From: Sphingobacterium sp. GVS05A
GTDB lineage: Bacteria > Bacteroidota > Bacteroidia > Sphingobacteriales > Sphingobacteriaceae
DNA: 64,000 nt
Direction: 5' to 3'
Assembly (NCBI RefSeq): GCF_019969845.1
Contig: NZ_JAHXYR010000005.1
Location: 62,001-126,000 of the forward strand
Below, piece after piece: positions 28,262-36,266 of the stretch. The notes below the pieces were generated by a model, which ran no database searches, was not told the origin of the DNA, and was given only the letters and a program-made list of their open reading frames with translations. The stretch's first letter is position 1. Every line of letters starts with the position of its first letter. A program made the position numbers and the translations under genes.

Positions 28262-28606
28262 ACAAAAAATAATAAAAGTGGGCAGCCCCGTTGGAGCATT
28301 CTGATAGAGCTCTACATGCATATATCGACTCTGTTAGGTAAACCTAATTTTGCCGCTCCTCTATCTGGGTAGTTCAATATTATACCTATATTGCGAAATG
28401 ATGATAAACACCACTAAACAACAGAAGCTCGAGATTCCTTTATGGGTATCAGTTCTAGTATTGGGATTTGTTCTCCTAGCTAGTAACTTTATTCCAGGGA
28501 TTCCTTTGATATTAGAAATTACCTAAACTAAAATGTTTTGGGTTACCCCGCAATTTCAGCAAAAAACAGAAAACGTAGAACTCAACGATTACTGCCCACT
28601 AATTTT
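28262..28606 (-). other. Noncoding region upstream of the reverse transcriptase; possible template RNA
   Basis: This 345-base space lies between the restriction gene's stop and the RT start, in an otherwise tightly packed - strand run. DRT2 and DRT9 systems carry a noncoding RNA of a few hundred bases directly upstream of the RT gene, so the size and position fit. By eye I see only modest pairing near the RT start and no decisive structure. A short + strand reading frame lies within it. Confidence 0.4.
28398..28526 (+). CDS. Possible small single-pass membrane peptide, antisense upstream of the RT
   Basis: ATG at 28398 (or 28401) to TAA at 28524 encodes 42 residues: a polar start (T-K-Q-Q-K-L-E), one strongly hydrophobic helix (W-V-S-V-L-V-L-G-F-V-L-L-A) and a short tail P-G-I-P-L-I-L-E-I-T. 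That is the shape of small toxic or effector membrane peptides. No exact Bacteroidota promoter was found before it, and it could be chance. If real it would be transcribed against the putative RT template RNA. Confidence 0.35.
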   Translation: MMINTTKQQKLEIPLWVSVLVLGFVLLASNFIPGIPLILEIT

Positions 28607-31600
28607 TTACAGCAATATACTCGCTATATAACTATTTGCATTTTCCTTTTGGAAATAAACATGCGCTTTGTTAAAATCTTCAATACTCAATGTATCTTTC
28701 CATTGTACCTCCAGAAACGATGTATTTGAGACTATAAATGAATCCAACTCAATCTCAGCATTTGCAACCTGTGGTTGAATTTTCTCTTTCAATACTTTAT
28801 GGAACTGTATTTTCGGGTCGTTGATTCCCCTAGAGTTACGAATTCCCTTTGGATCTATGAACTTGATCCGCTGCTTGTCACCCCTAATCATCCAAAGAAT
28901 AAAATCAGGATAAAAGTTATTGCCCTCTGTAAAGAAACCCAATCCCTTTTTACTTTGATTGCGCAACACATGAATTTCTGTCTCATTCATGATGCTGGAA
29001 TTCTTCGCGATGAAATCCATCAAATCGTCCAAAAATTGCTTTTCCGATGCGTCTAATGCTATAGGAGATACTTGAATTTGATTCTGATAATTTTTACCGA
29101 CATACACCAGTGGTTTGTACAAGTGCAATAGGTTATCAAATGCACTCGCCTCCGTCGCAATTTGTATGCTTGAAAATGCCTGTTCTAATATCGTACTTTT
29201 CAATTCCTCGACTTTATTCTTGTATTGCTCAATATCCTCTTCCGTGTTCAACCGGAAATCATATTCCAATACAAAATTATCATCCGTACCATTCAACAAA
29301 ACAGCCTCAACATGATCTGAATGAAATTGATTCTTGTAGAACAAGTAAAATTGCTCGATATACTTTTTCAATAATGTGATTGCCAATTCCTGCCAAATTA
29401 GGACATGGCTATATTGACTAAAACCTAATTTAGATTCCGGTATATAGAGCTTGTACCAAGCGTTTTCTTTTAATATCGTCTTCAATAGTGCTAAGTCAAC
29501 TGCCAAATTGTAATAGCCTTTATCTGATTTAAAGTTCTGGATATTCAGGTAAATGGCATTCCAGTCCAGCATGGACAAATGACTTTCATTTAAATATCCT
29601 TGATACTTCGATATAGTTATTTTAGATGTACTTTTCTCCAACACATCAATCTTAGGATACCAATCGATCTCCACCAGTTTCCCGTTAAACAATTGCTCCT
29701 TGTATTCCAATGGAAGGATAACTTGCTTCTTGAAATTTTCTGAGTCTTTAACCGTGATCAGCTTCAGTTTATTCTGTTGGACGATTTCTTTTTGGACAGT
29801 TGGGACCTTGATCGTTATCCATGACGAATCATTGATCGGTAAGCCTTCCTCTTCCAAAAACTGTTTGAATTGTTCCATATAGTCGGCTTTAACGCCGAAA
29901 ATCTGCAAAGTCTCCAAATGATGGAGCAAAGACCTGACTTCCTTTATATTGTTTGGTTTTTGATAGTCATCCAAACCGGTAGAACGTTTCAACGAAAAAT
30001 CGTACCCTTTTAGCCGCACACCTCGTCCGAACAATTGAATAATCTGTGAACCCTCACTTTTCCCCACATTCATCAAGCCCATAGAAGAAACACGCCAAGA
30101 CGACCAGCCTTCGGAGAATTTTTTTGAACCAATCAATAAATTAATGGTAGACGAATCGTCGTTTATTTGCTTGAATAAGGATTCCGAAAAATCTTTCTCT
30201 GTACTTAATACTTGATTATTTACAGCAAGCTGATATAAAGTCTTTTCGTCGCCTACATTGATCACACCAAAGTAATCGCTGTCTCCCACACGAATCCCCA
30301 ACTCACCATCAGCACCTTTCAGATTATCTAGATACAGATTCGCACCAATAGTTGCGTTGTTAAAAACCAAGGTATTTATCTGGGTAAAAATAGTCGCTGC
30401 ATCCAAGCTTTGGGCAATCAAATAACTAAATGAAGTTTCAAAAATGGAATAACCATTCTTATCTACCAATCCGGCTTTATTGTGGATAACTGCATCAATG
30501 TTTTCAATCGATTCTGTTGGATGCTTGAGAAAATCCGTTAGGAAATAGATGATCTCCAGTACGTCAGACACATCTTTTCCTCCTTCTCTGCGGACAGCGT
30601 TGACTTTACCACCTACAAAAACCCAAAGCGGCTTGTGCAATAGAAAATCCCGTAGATTACTTTTTTGCTCTTTGAACAATAGCTGCTGTTGAAAGAAAGA
30701 AACCAGATTAGCTGTAAGATATAACTTTCTATACGTTTCATCATCCTGTTTGAGGTTCAGAATGCGGTAATCCTTCCCATAGCCGTCTTCATAAAAGTAT
30801 TTGTAAGAATAGTCAAACAAGATACTTTTGGCATATTCTTGCGTAAATTCACTTTTCTTCGTTCCCGTTGCTGCATTGATAGCTTGGCCAAACGTGGCCG
30901 AATATTCAAAAGCAAATCCGGTCTCGCTCAATTTATCACGAAAACGCTTCCACGAATCGCCGGACATCCCACCATGACCTTCATCAATCAAAACCAAGTT
31001 ATCGGTTTCAAAACTATCAACTGCTATTGTTTTATCGCCACTGTTCTCCGCCAATTTGGTGATTTCTAATACCTCGACTTGCTTGCCCGAGAACATTGTC
31101 GAATCATTCTTCGAGAAACCGTTGGCTCGGATGTCCGATTGTTTAAATTCCTCTAAATGTTGCTTGGACAGTCCTTCATTAGGTGTGATGAGTAACACTT
31201 TGTTTTGATGATGTTGATTGTACTGATTGGCATAATGCAGGTATTGCTTGATGTTCACATGCATAATTAATGTCTTGCCCGAACCCGTCGCATTCCAAAA
31301 AGCCAATTTGTTCAAGTCTTTCAGCTCAAATGGCTTCGCAAGAAATACATCTTTGGCCTTCTTACTCCCAAGCTTCGCGATTATCTCATATTGCTTCTGA
31401 TTGAATGTAACCACATATTCATTCAGATCGGCCAAAAGCTTCACTTTGTTTTGGAAATATCTGTCCAAATATATTTCGGTGAACAATAGGGATAAATATT
31501 GAAAATACTTCCAAGTAATCTCTTCGCTACGTTTCTCGGATATTTGCCGGGTATGGCGAACAATGTTTTCATCATAAATTTGTAGCATTGTAGGCGTCAA

Positions 31601-31813
31601 ATACTCCGAACCGTACAAATGACTAAGTAATGCCTGCAGATATTTTGTATTACCTTCTTCGGTATATCCTTCGTTCACAGAATACTTTAATTCGGCAAAA
31701 ATCTCCACGAGCTTACCATTCTTCTTGCCCATGATTTTCTTGCCGATACTATCTATACCAAAAAGAGACAGCATGTATTTATTCAATACTAGTTTATCGT
31801 GGAAATTTGCCAT
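28607..31813 (-). CDS. Type III restriction enzyme Res-like helicase-nuclease
   Basis: A 1068-residue protein. The SF2 ATPase has Walker A A-T-G-S-G-K-T (about 174-180), the Walker B variant D-E-G-H (about 274-277), and motif VI-like F-G-R-G-V-R-L near residue 600. The C-terminus has a PD-(D/E)xK-type nuclease with P-D-F near residue 967 and I-D-P-K-G near 984, as in type III Res subunits. It uses ATP to cut DNA when its methyltransferase partner's site is unmodified. The methyltransferase gene is upstream in the same operon, but a three-gene TAC-like cassette separates them. The SecB-like gene ends 12 bases before its start. Confidence 0.85.
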   Translation of the reverse strand: MANFHDKLVLNKYMLSLFGIDSIGKKIMGKKNGKLVEIFAELKYSVNEGYTEEGNTKYLQALLSHLYGSEYLTPTMLQIYDENIVRHTRQISEKRSEEITWKYFQYLSLLFTEIYLDRYFQNKVKLLADLNEYVVTFNQKQYEIIAKLGSKKAKDVFLAKPFELKDLNKLAFWNATGSGKTLIMHVNIKQYLHYANQYNQHHQNKVLLITPNEGLSKQHLEEFKQSDIRANGFSKNDSTMFSGKQVEVLEITKLAENSGDKTIAVDSFETDNLVLIDEGHGGMSGDSWKRFRDKLSETGFAFEYSATFGQAINAATGTKKSEFTQEYAKSILFDYSYKYFYEDGYGKDYRILNLKQDDETYRKLYLTANLVSFFQQQLLFKEQKSNLRDFLLHKPLWVFVGGKVNAVRREGGKDVSDVLEIIYFLTDFLKHPTESIENIDAVIHNKAGLVDKNGYSIFETSFSYLIAQSLDAATIFTQINTLVFNNATIGANLYLDNLKGADGELGIRVGDSDYFGVINVGDEKTLYQLAVNNQVLSTEKDFSESLFKQINDDSSTINLLIGSKKFSEGWSSWRVSSMGLMNVGKSEGSQIIQLFGRGVRLKGYDFSLKRSTGLDDYQKPNNIKEVRSLLHHLETLQIFGVKADYMEQFKQFLEEEGLPINDSSWITIKVPTVQKEIVQQNKLKLITVKDSENFKKQVILPLEYKEQLFNGKLVEIDWYPKIDVLEKSTSKITISKYQGYLNESHLSMLDWNAIYLNIQNFKSDKGYYNLAVDLALLKTILKENAWYKLYIPESKLGFSQYSHVLIWQELAITLLKKYIEQFYLFYKNQFHSDHVEAVLLNGTDDNFVLEYDFRLNTEEDIEQYKNKVEELKSTILEQAFSSIQIATEASAFDNLLHLYKPLVYVGKNYQNQIQVSPIALDASEKQFLDDLMDFIAKNSSIMNETEIHVLRNQSKKGLGFFTEGNNFYPDFILWMIRGDKQRIKFIDPKGIRNSRGINDPKIQFHKVLKEKIQPQVANAEIELDSFIVSNTSFLEVQWKDTLSIEDFNKAHVYFQKENANSYIASILL

Positions 31814-31825
31814 ATAATTATATGT

Positions 31826-32257
31826 TTAGATTTCTACAACGATATCGTCATTGAACATGTTATCGACATTGATTAGTCCGATCAAGAATTTATTGAACTC
31901 AGTATTCTTCGTATTAGCGTACAAAACTCCCCTCGCTGTTCCCGTAGCAACCATGGCTAAATGTTTTCCAAAGCCGCAAGGCAAAATCAATTTATCTTCT
32001 TGTAACAATTTACTGAACGTTTCTTCTTTAATTTCAAAATAACAGGTTATCTCTTGTTTTATTAAGGGGAGCTCATTTTTATTCAATAAAAACTCCATAG
32101 ATACCGCAATCACATAGTTATCTATATCGACACCGAAGCCAAATCCAACCTGTTGCTGAATGGGGGCATCAACCACGAGCGTACCTTCAAAAACAGAAAA
32201 CTGATTTTCCTCTACCTTTACAATTTTAAAACCAATCGGCAAGTTCTTTTTACTCAT
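31826..32257 (-). CDS. SecB-like chaperone (TAC-type)
   Basis: A 143-residue protein with the SecB pattern of extended strands followed by a helix. The region E-I-T-C-Y-F-E-I and the late L-P-C-G-F-G-K-H-L-A-M-V-A-T-G-T-A-R-G lead into the C-terminal G-L-I-N-V-D. It is not the housekeeping SecB type of Proteobacteria. In toxin-antitoxin-chaperone (TAC) systems such as the HigB-HigA-SecB-like set of Mycobacterium tuberculosis, the chaperone protects the antitoxin. Here it follows an HTH antitoxin-like gene by one base and precedes the restriction gene by 12. The identification is from pattern and gene order, not a search. Confidence 0.6.
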   Translation of the reverse strand: MSKKNLPIGFKIVKVEENQFSVFEGTLVVDAPIQQQVGFGFGVDIDNYVIAVSMEFLLNKNELPLIKQEITCYFEIKEETFSKLLQEDKLILPCGFGKHLAMVATGTARGVLYANTKNTEFNKFLIGLINVDNMFNDDIVVEI

Positions 32258-32258
32258 A

Positions 32259-32696
32259 TTAATTAGCTATAGCGTACGGGTTTTCATAAACTGTATTCTC
32301 GTTCATTGTGATACGAGGCTCTAAGCGCTTTCGAGTAAAAGAAATAGAATACTCTTCTGAATGTGTGAACCTTAGCTCTTCCACAAGTTTTCTATCTTTC
32401 TTAGGAACAACAGCAATCAATTCCACACCCAAGACTTCACTTAAAACCACTAAAGTTTCTAAAGTGAAATTCTCATTTCCTTTCACCCATTTATTTACCT
32501 GCTGGGGAGATACTTCCATTCTTTCAGCTAAATCTTTTTGTTTCCAGCCCAATTCGTCCAATCGCTCTAAAATCTCAAAAGCAATTAGATTAGACAACTT
32601 GCTATATCTTTTATTAGCAAGCCTCGCCGTGGCTCTTTCTACCGTTTTAGTCTCTTCTTTAGAGACTAAAGCCAGAAATTTTTCCTTGTTAGTCAT
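32259..32696 (-). CDS. HTH antitoxin-like regulator (HigA/Xre type) with C-terminal extension
   Basis: A 145-residue protein. A helical N-terminal part leads to an Xre-type HTH (about residues 48-95) with L-G-W-K-Q-K-D-L-A-E-R-M-E-V-S-P-Q-Q-V-N-K-W as helices 2-3. After the HTH there is a tail of about 45 residues rich in charged and aromatic residues. TAC antitoxins carry such a tail as the chaperone-addiction segment bound by the SecB-like partner. One base separates it from both neighbours. It likely represses the cassette's own transcription and neutralises the upstream toxin. Confidence 0.75.
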   Translation of the reverse strand: MTNKEKFLALVSKEETKTVERATARLANKRYSKLSNLIAFEILERLDELGWKQKDLAERMEVSPQQVNKWVKGNENFTLETLVVLSEVLGVELIAVVPKKDRKLVEELRFTHSEEYSISFTRKRLEPRITMNENTVYENPYAIAN

Positions 32697-32697
32697 C

Positions 32698-33219
32698 TTA
32701 ATCTTCGTTTAAAAATTCAAAAAATGAATCTTCATCAAAAATGTCTTTACTTTTTAAATAGTCTTTTGCACTGTTCAATTTGCTCAACTCTTCTTTGGTG
32801 TGCTCCCTATCCTCCATAAGATGATGAAGTTTAATCGCACCACCCGTTATTACAAAAGTATCATCATCTATCCGAATAGCATAAATCCTAAGATATGATT
32901 CTCTTCCTTTTTGTAAGGACAAAACTTTTACTTTATATTCTTGATTGTTTAGCGGTTTAAAAAACTGTGACAATGCTCTATCATCTGATTTAGTTATTTC
33001 AACTAATGTCTCATCGATTAAGATAGCATCATCCATTATTTGTTCTGAAACCTTTTTTACACTTTTATTTTCTGGAATATCGTTTTTATTTGTCTTAACA
33101 AAATCATAAATATATTCTGCATTGTACCATAGATCCATCAATCGATCATACTCATTATCCAGCTCTTTTTCATAATGGAAAGCAAATAATCTATATGCAA
33201 ATATATTGACAATTTTCAT
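32698..33219 (-). CDS. Probable toxin of a TAC cassette (HigB/RelE-like)
   Basis: A 173-residue protein. The C-terminal half has the strand-turn pattern Y-L-R-I-Y-A-I-R-I followed by F-V-I-T-G-G-A-I-K-L and a helix with H-T-K-E-E-L, seen in HigB/RelE-superfamily mRNA-interferase-like toxins of Bacteroidota. The N-terminal ~70 residues are extra and less typical. A catalytic residue cannot be named with certainty. It starts 37 bases after the methyltransferase stop and is followed one base later by the antitoxin gene. That toxin-first order is the one known for HigBA and TAC modules. Confidence 0.5.
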   Translation of the reverse strand: MKIVNIFAYRLFAFHYEKELDNEYDRLMDLWYNAEYIYDFVKTNKNDIPENKSVKKVSEQIMDDAILIDETLVEITKSDDRALSQFFKPLNNQEYKVKVLSLQKGRESYLRIYAIRIDDDTFVITGGAIKLHHLMEDREHTKEELSKLNSAKDYLKSKDIFDEDSFFEFLNED

Positions 33220-33255
33220 TAAATCAACTTATAAGTTTATTTTTTCGCTAAGTCT

Positions 33256-36200
33256 TTACAATTCTGAGATATTAAACATCTGCTTGAAAAAGGTTTCTTC
33301 AATCAGTTTTACTTTAAACCTGTCTTCGCCCATCCGGAAATTCTCAAAATGGTGATCGCCGTTGATGTAGATCTGATCGAACTCTTGTGAGCGAAGCCCG
33401 TAGTACAACTTGCGGAATACCCGAATTATCTCTTCCTGCGTGGTAGTATCCAGATTACGCCAGATAATAAGTGTTTTCTCGCCAGTGCGGGTTTTGCCTT
33501 CCACTAGCTTGATGTCATTGACCCTCCGTACGCCATCGACATACATACCGATCAGGTAGTTAAATGTCTCGACCAAGTCGACCTTTTTCGGAACCAACTC
33601 ATTGTTTTCCGTCACGTTCAATTGATAATCGAAAGGGTTACGGAATAGCTGTACATCGAATAAATGGTCTTTGGTCTCTACATCCAACATATAATGGAGC
33701 AAAAACTCCTCCTGCGCCGCCTCTGTAAACTGCAATAAAGCAACCTCATTCGCCTTCTTAATTTTCAGATTGTTCAGCGTGTCTTCGTAGCTTTCTAAGA
33801 CTTGATATTTGAATAGCTGTGAGATTCCCTTTTTATCCTGTGGCTTTCCATTTTTCCACTTGTCTGAATAGATTACTTTTTGGACGCGGGGCTTGGTAAC
33901 CGAATTGAAATATGTCCCCATCTCCACCAAAATATATTTGCGTTTACCTTGGTCTTCACGGTTGAGTTTTATCGTGGCGTGACCTGTGGTTCCGGAGCCA
34001 GCGAAGTAATCAAGGACAATATCATTATCAGCTATATTCAACACTTTTATAGTATCGGCAACCGCATAAATTGATTTTGGATAAGAAAAATTATCAACTG
34101 AATTGAAGATTTCCTTTATTAAATTTGTTCCATATGCAGTAGCGGAATATTCTTTCTTATCCCACCATGTAAGCGGTAAAATTCCTTCAGAATTCATTCT
34201 CGCTTTTGCATAAACTGTATAAATACCAAACCTATCTTTTCTTACAGTTAAATCGTCAGAATTTGACAACACTCTATCTAAGCCCCATTTCCATCTTCTC
34301 TCGATACCTTTGTCATCTATTGGGTACACAATATTTTCATTTGCTTTAGGCTCTTCCAGCAATAACCATTCACGATTAGATTCATCCCATTCAATCTTTG
34401 GAATTCTAAACTCTGAATCACTTACAAAAAACGGATAATACATTGACGGAGACTCTCTTTTCGTTCCACCATGCTTTCGAAAATTGACCCACTCGAAAAC
34501 ACCTACATTATCTTTTTCATCATATCTAGCAAGCTGTTTTTCATTTCTATCTAACCGTCCGACCTTTGATATTAAAGGTTGCCCATAAAAGATCCCATAC
34601 TCATGAGCAATAGAAAAACCTTGACTAGTTGAACGTCCTGATGGATTATTGCGTATTGTAACAACACCTAATTCATTCTCTTTACCAAAAACATTGTCTA
34701 ACAACAACTTCAATTTATCCTTCTCAAAGTCATCAATAGTTATGCAAATAATACCATTTTCTGTAAGTAAAGCTGGACTCTGTCTTACTCTGCCTTCAAT
34801 TAAAGATAGCCATGATGAATCTCTAAAACTATTTTTATAAATTATTTCCGAAGCGGATGTATTATAAGGCGGATCAATATATATTCCTTGAATTTTTCCC
34901 TCATATTTCTCCTGCATCAGATTCAACGCTTGAAAATTTTCGGAATTCATCAACAAACCATTTGTTTCCTCATCCAGATTATCAAATTCGCCTATCAGCC
35001 GGTCTTTAAATTCTTCGGAAAAGAATTTGGTATCCAAGACAAGAAAAGGTTCGTTTTTCAACGCTTCGGCTCCGCTCAGCGTGACGTCGTATAATGCTTC
35101 CCACTCCTTTAATTGAGCTTCGTTAGCTACAATTTCTGCATAAAATTTCTCCGGGACACGATCTAACGTGATGCAGTAATCGGTACTAATCACAAATTTC
35201 TTTTTGAGCCATAGTTTCTTTTGGAAATCCTCTATCTGCGCCAAGAAAGCGATGATTTTGGTGGCTACCGTTTTCAGAGCTTTGATTTTTGATAGTTGTG
35301 CTGTGAAATAGGCCGGGTTTTCGGTGTTGATGTCGTCGATATACAGTACTTCGTTTTTGATATAGAAATCCAGTTCACGGCGTAGAAATCCACCCAGATC
35401 CTTATGGATAAAGTAATCAAAACTGTTTCGGGAGATAAAGTCGCTCAGGTGTTTTTCAATCAGCGTACGGTTTTTGTTTTTCTCTGTGGGAGCTTTGTCA
35501 AAAGCCAAAGCAAACGCAGCCGGTATGTTTGCCTGTATCATTTCAAGGGCCTGTTCTGCTAGATCAGCTTGTTTGACGTTTTTTTTATGTGGCTCATAGG
35601 TAAAGTTGATATACAGTTCATTATTGACCACTTCCAGCGCTTGCTGCTGGTATATGGCAAAACGACGCTCGGCATTACCTTGTGTTTTATTGTTGTTCTG
35701 CTCGGTAGAGGCTTCCTTGAGTTGGAAATACACCTTCTTTCCATCACGCAATTTGAAGGCGTAGTTCTTTAAATATTCGGATGTCTTGATGTAGTATTGA
35801 TCGTGGTTTGCCCAGTGTAGTTTTACCTCTTCGCCTTCGTATGGAATGGCGTACACATCTTTTTTGTAGCGACGCATAGAGATAAAATCCCCTTCCTTGT
35901 AATACCGTTTGAAGAAACTCGCTAAATGGGAGAACACTTCTTGCTCCAAAGCGTTGGTATCGATGGAATTTTCCAATTTGCTTTTCAAAGCGATATAATT
36001 GGGAGCTGTTTCACGGGCTACACCTGCAGCATCCAGTGCTTTGCCCATGGTTTCCAGGTCCGACTGAAGTACCATACTATCTTTGGATTGCGCTGTTGCC
36101 AGTATGGATTTGATGTCTTTCGGCAATTGCCGATCGATAAAGTCCATCACTTGATCCCGTTTTTGGTTCATAATACGATAAATCCCAAAATCGAGATCCG

Positions 36201-36258
36201 CTTTATCCATCTCAAACAGTTCTTTAAGTACGTCTTGCAGTTTACTGTAATTACTCAT
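33256..36258 (-). CDS. Type III-like DNA methyltransferase (adenine-specific)
   Basis: A 1000-residue protein with the N6-adenine/N4-cytosine methyltransferase motif IV D-P-P-Y-N-T (about 457-462) and the S-adenosylmethionine site F-A-G-S-G-T-T-G (about 745-752). The order, motif IV before motif I, is that of beta-class type III Mod enzymes. It is longer than classic Mod (about 650), with a long N-terminal helical region that may bind DNA or partners. It lies 8 bases after the SNF2 helicase gene. DISARM class 1 has a similar helicase-methyltransferase start (DrmD-DrmMI), but its other genes are absent here. Confidence 0.88.
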   Translation of the reverse strand: MSNYSKLQDVLKELFEMDKADLDFGIYRIMNQKRDQVMDFIDRQLPKDIKSILATAQSKDSMVLQSDLETMGKALDAAGVARETAPNYIALKSKLENSIDTNALEQEVFSHLASFFKRYYKEGDFISMRRYKKDVYAIPYEGEEVKLHWANHDQYYIKTSEYLKNYAFKLRDGKKVYFQLKEASTEQNNNKTQGNAERRFAIYQQQALEVVNNELYINFTYEPHKKNVKQADLAEQALEMIQANIPAAFALAFDKAPTEKNKNRTLIEKHLSDFISRNSFDYFIHKDLGGFLRRELDFYIKNEVLYIDDINTENPAYFTAQLSKIKALKTVATKIIAFLAQIEDFQKKLWLKKKFVISTDYCITLDRVPEKFYAEIVANEAQLKEWEALYDVTLSGAEALKNEPFLVLDTKFFSEEFKDRLIGEFDNLDEETNGLLMNSENFQALNLMQEKYEGKIQGIYIDPPYNTSASEIIYKNSFRDSSWLSLIEGRVRQSPALLTENGIICITIDDFEKDKLKLLLDNVFGKENELGVVTIRNNPSGRSTSQGFSIAHEYGIFYGQPLISKVGRLDRNEKQLARYDEKDNVGVFEWVNFRKHGGTKRESPSMYYPFFVSDSEFRIPKIEWDESNREWLLLEEPKANENIVYPIDDKGIERRWKWGLDRVLSNSDDLTVRKDRFGIYTVYAKARMNSEGILPLTWWDKKEYSATAYGTNLIKEIFNSVDNFSYPKSIYAVADTIKVLNIADNDIVLDYFAGSGTTGHATIKLNREDQGKRKYILVEMGTYFNSVTKPRVQKVIYSDKWKNGKPQDKKGISQLFKYQVLESYEDTLNNLKIKKANEVALLQFTEAAQEEFLLHYMLDVETKDHLFDVQLFRNPFDYQLNVTENNELVPKKVDLVETFNYLIGMYVDGVRRVNDIKLVEGKTRTGEKTLIIWRNLDTTTQEEIIRVFRKLYYGLRSQEFDQIYINGDHHFENFRMGEDRFKVKLIEETFFKQMFNISEL

Positions 36259-36266
36259 TGTGTTCG

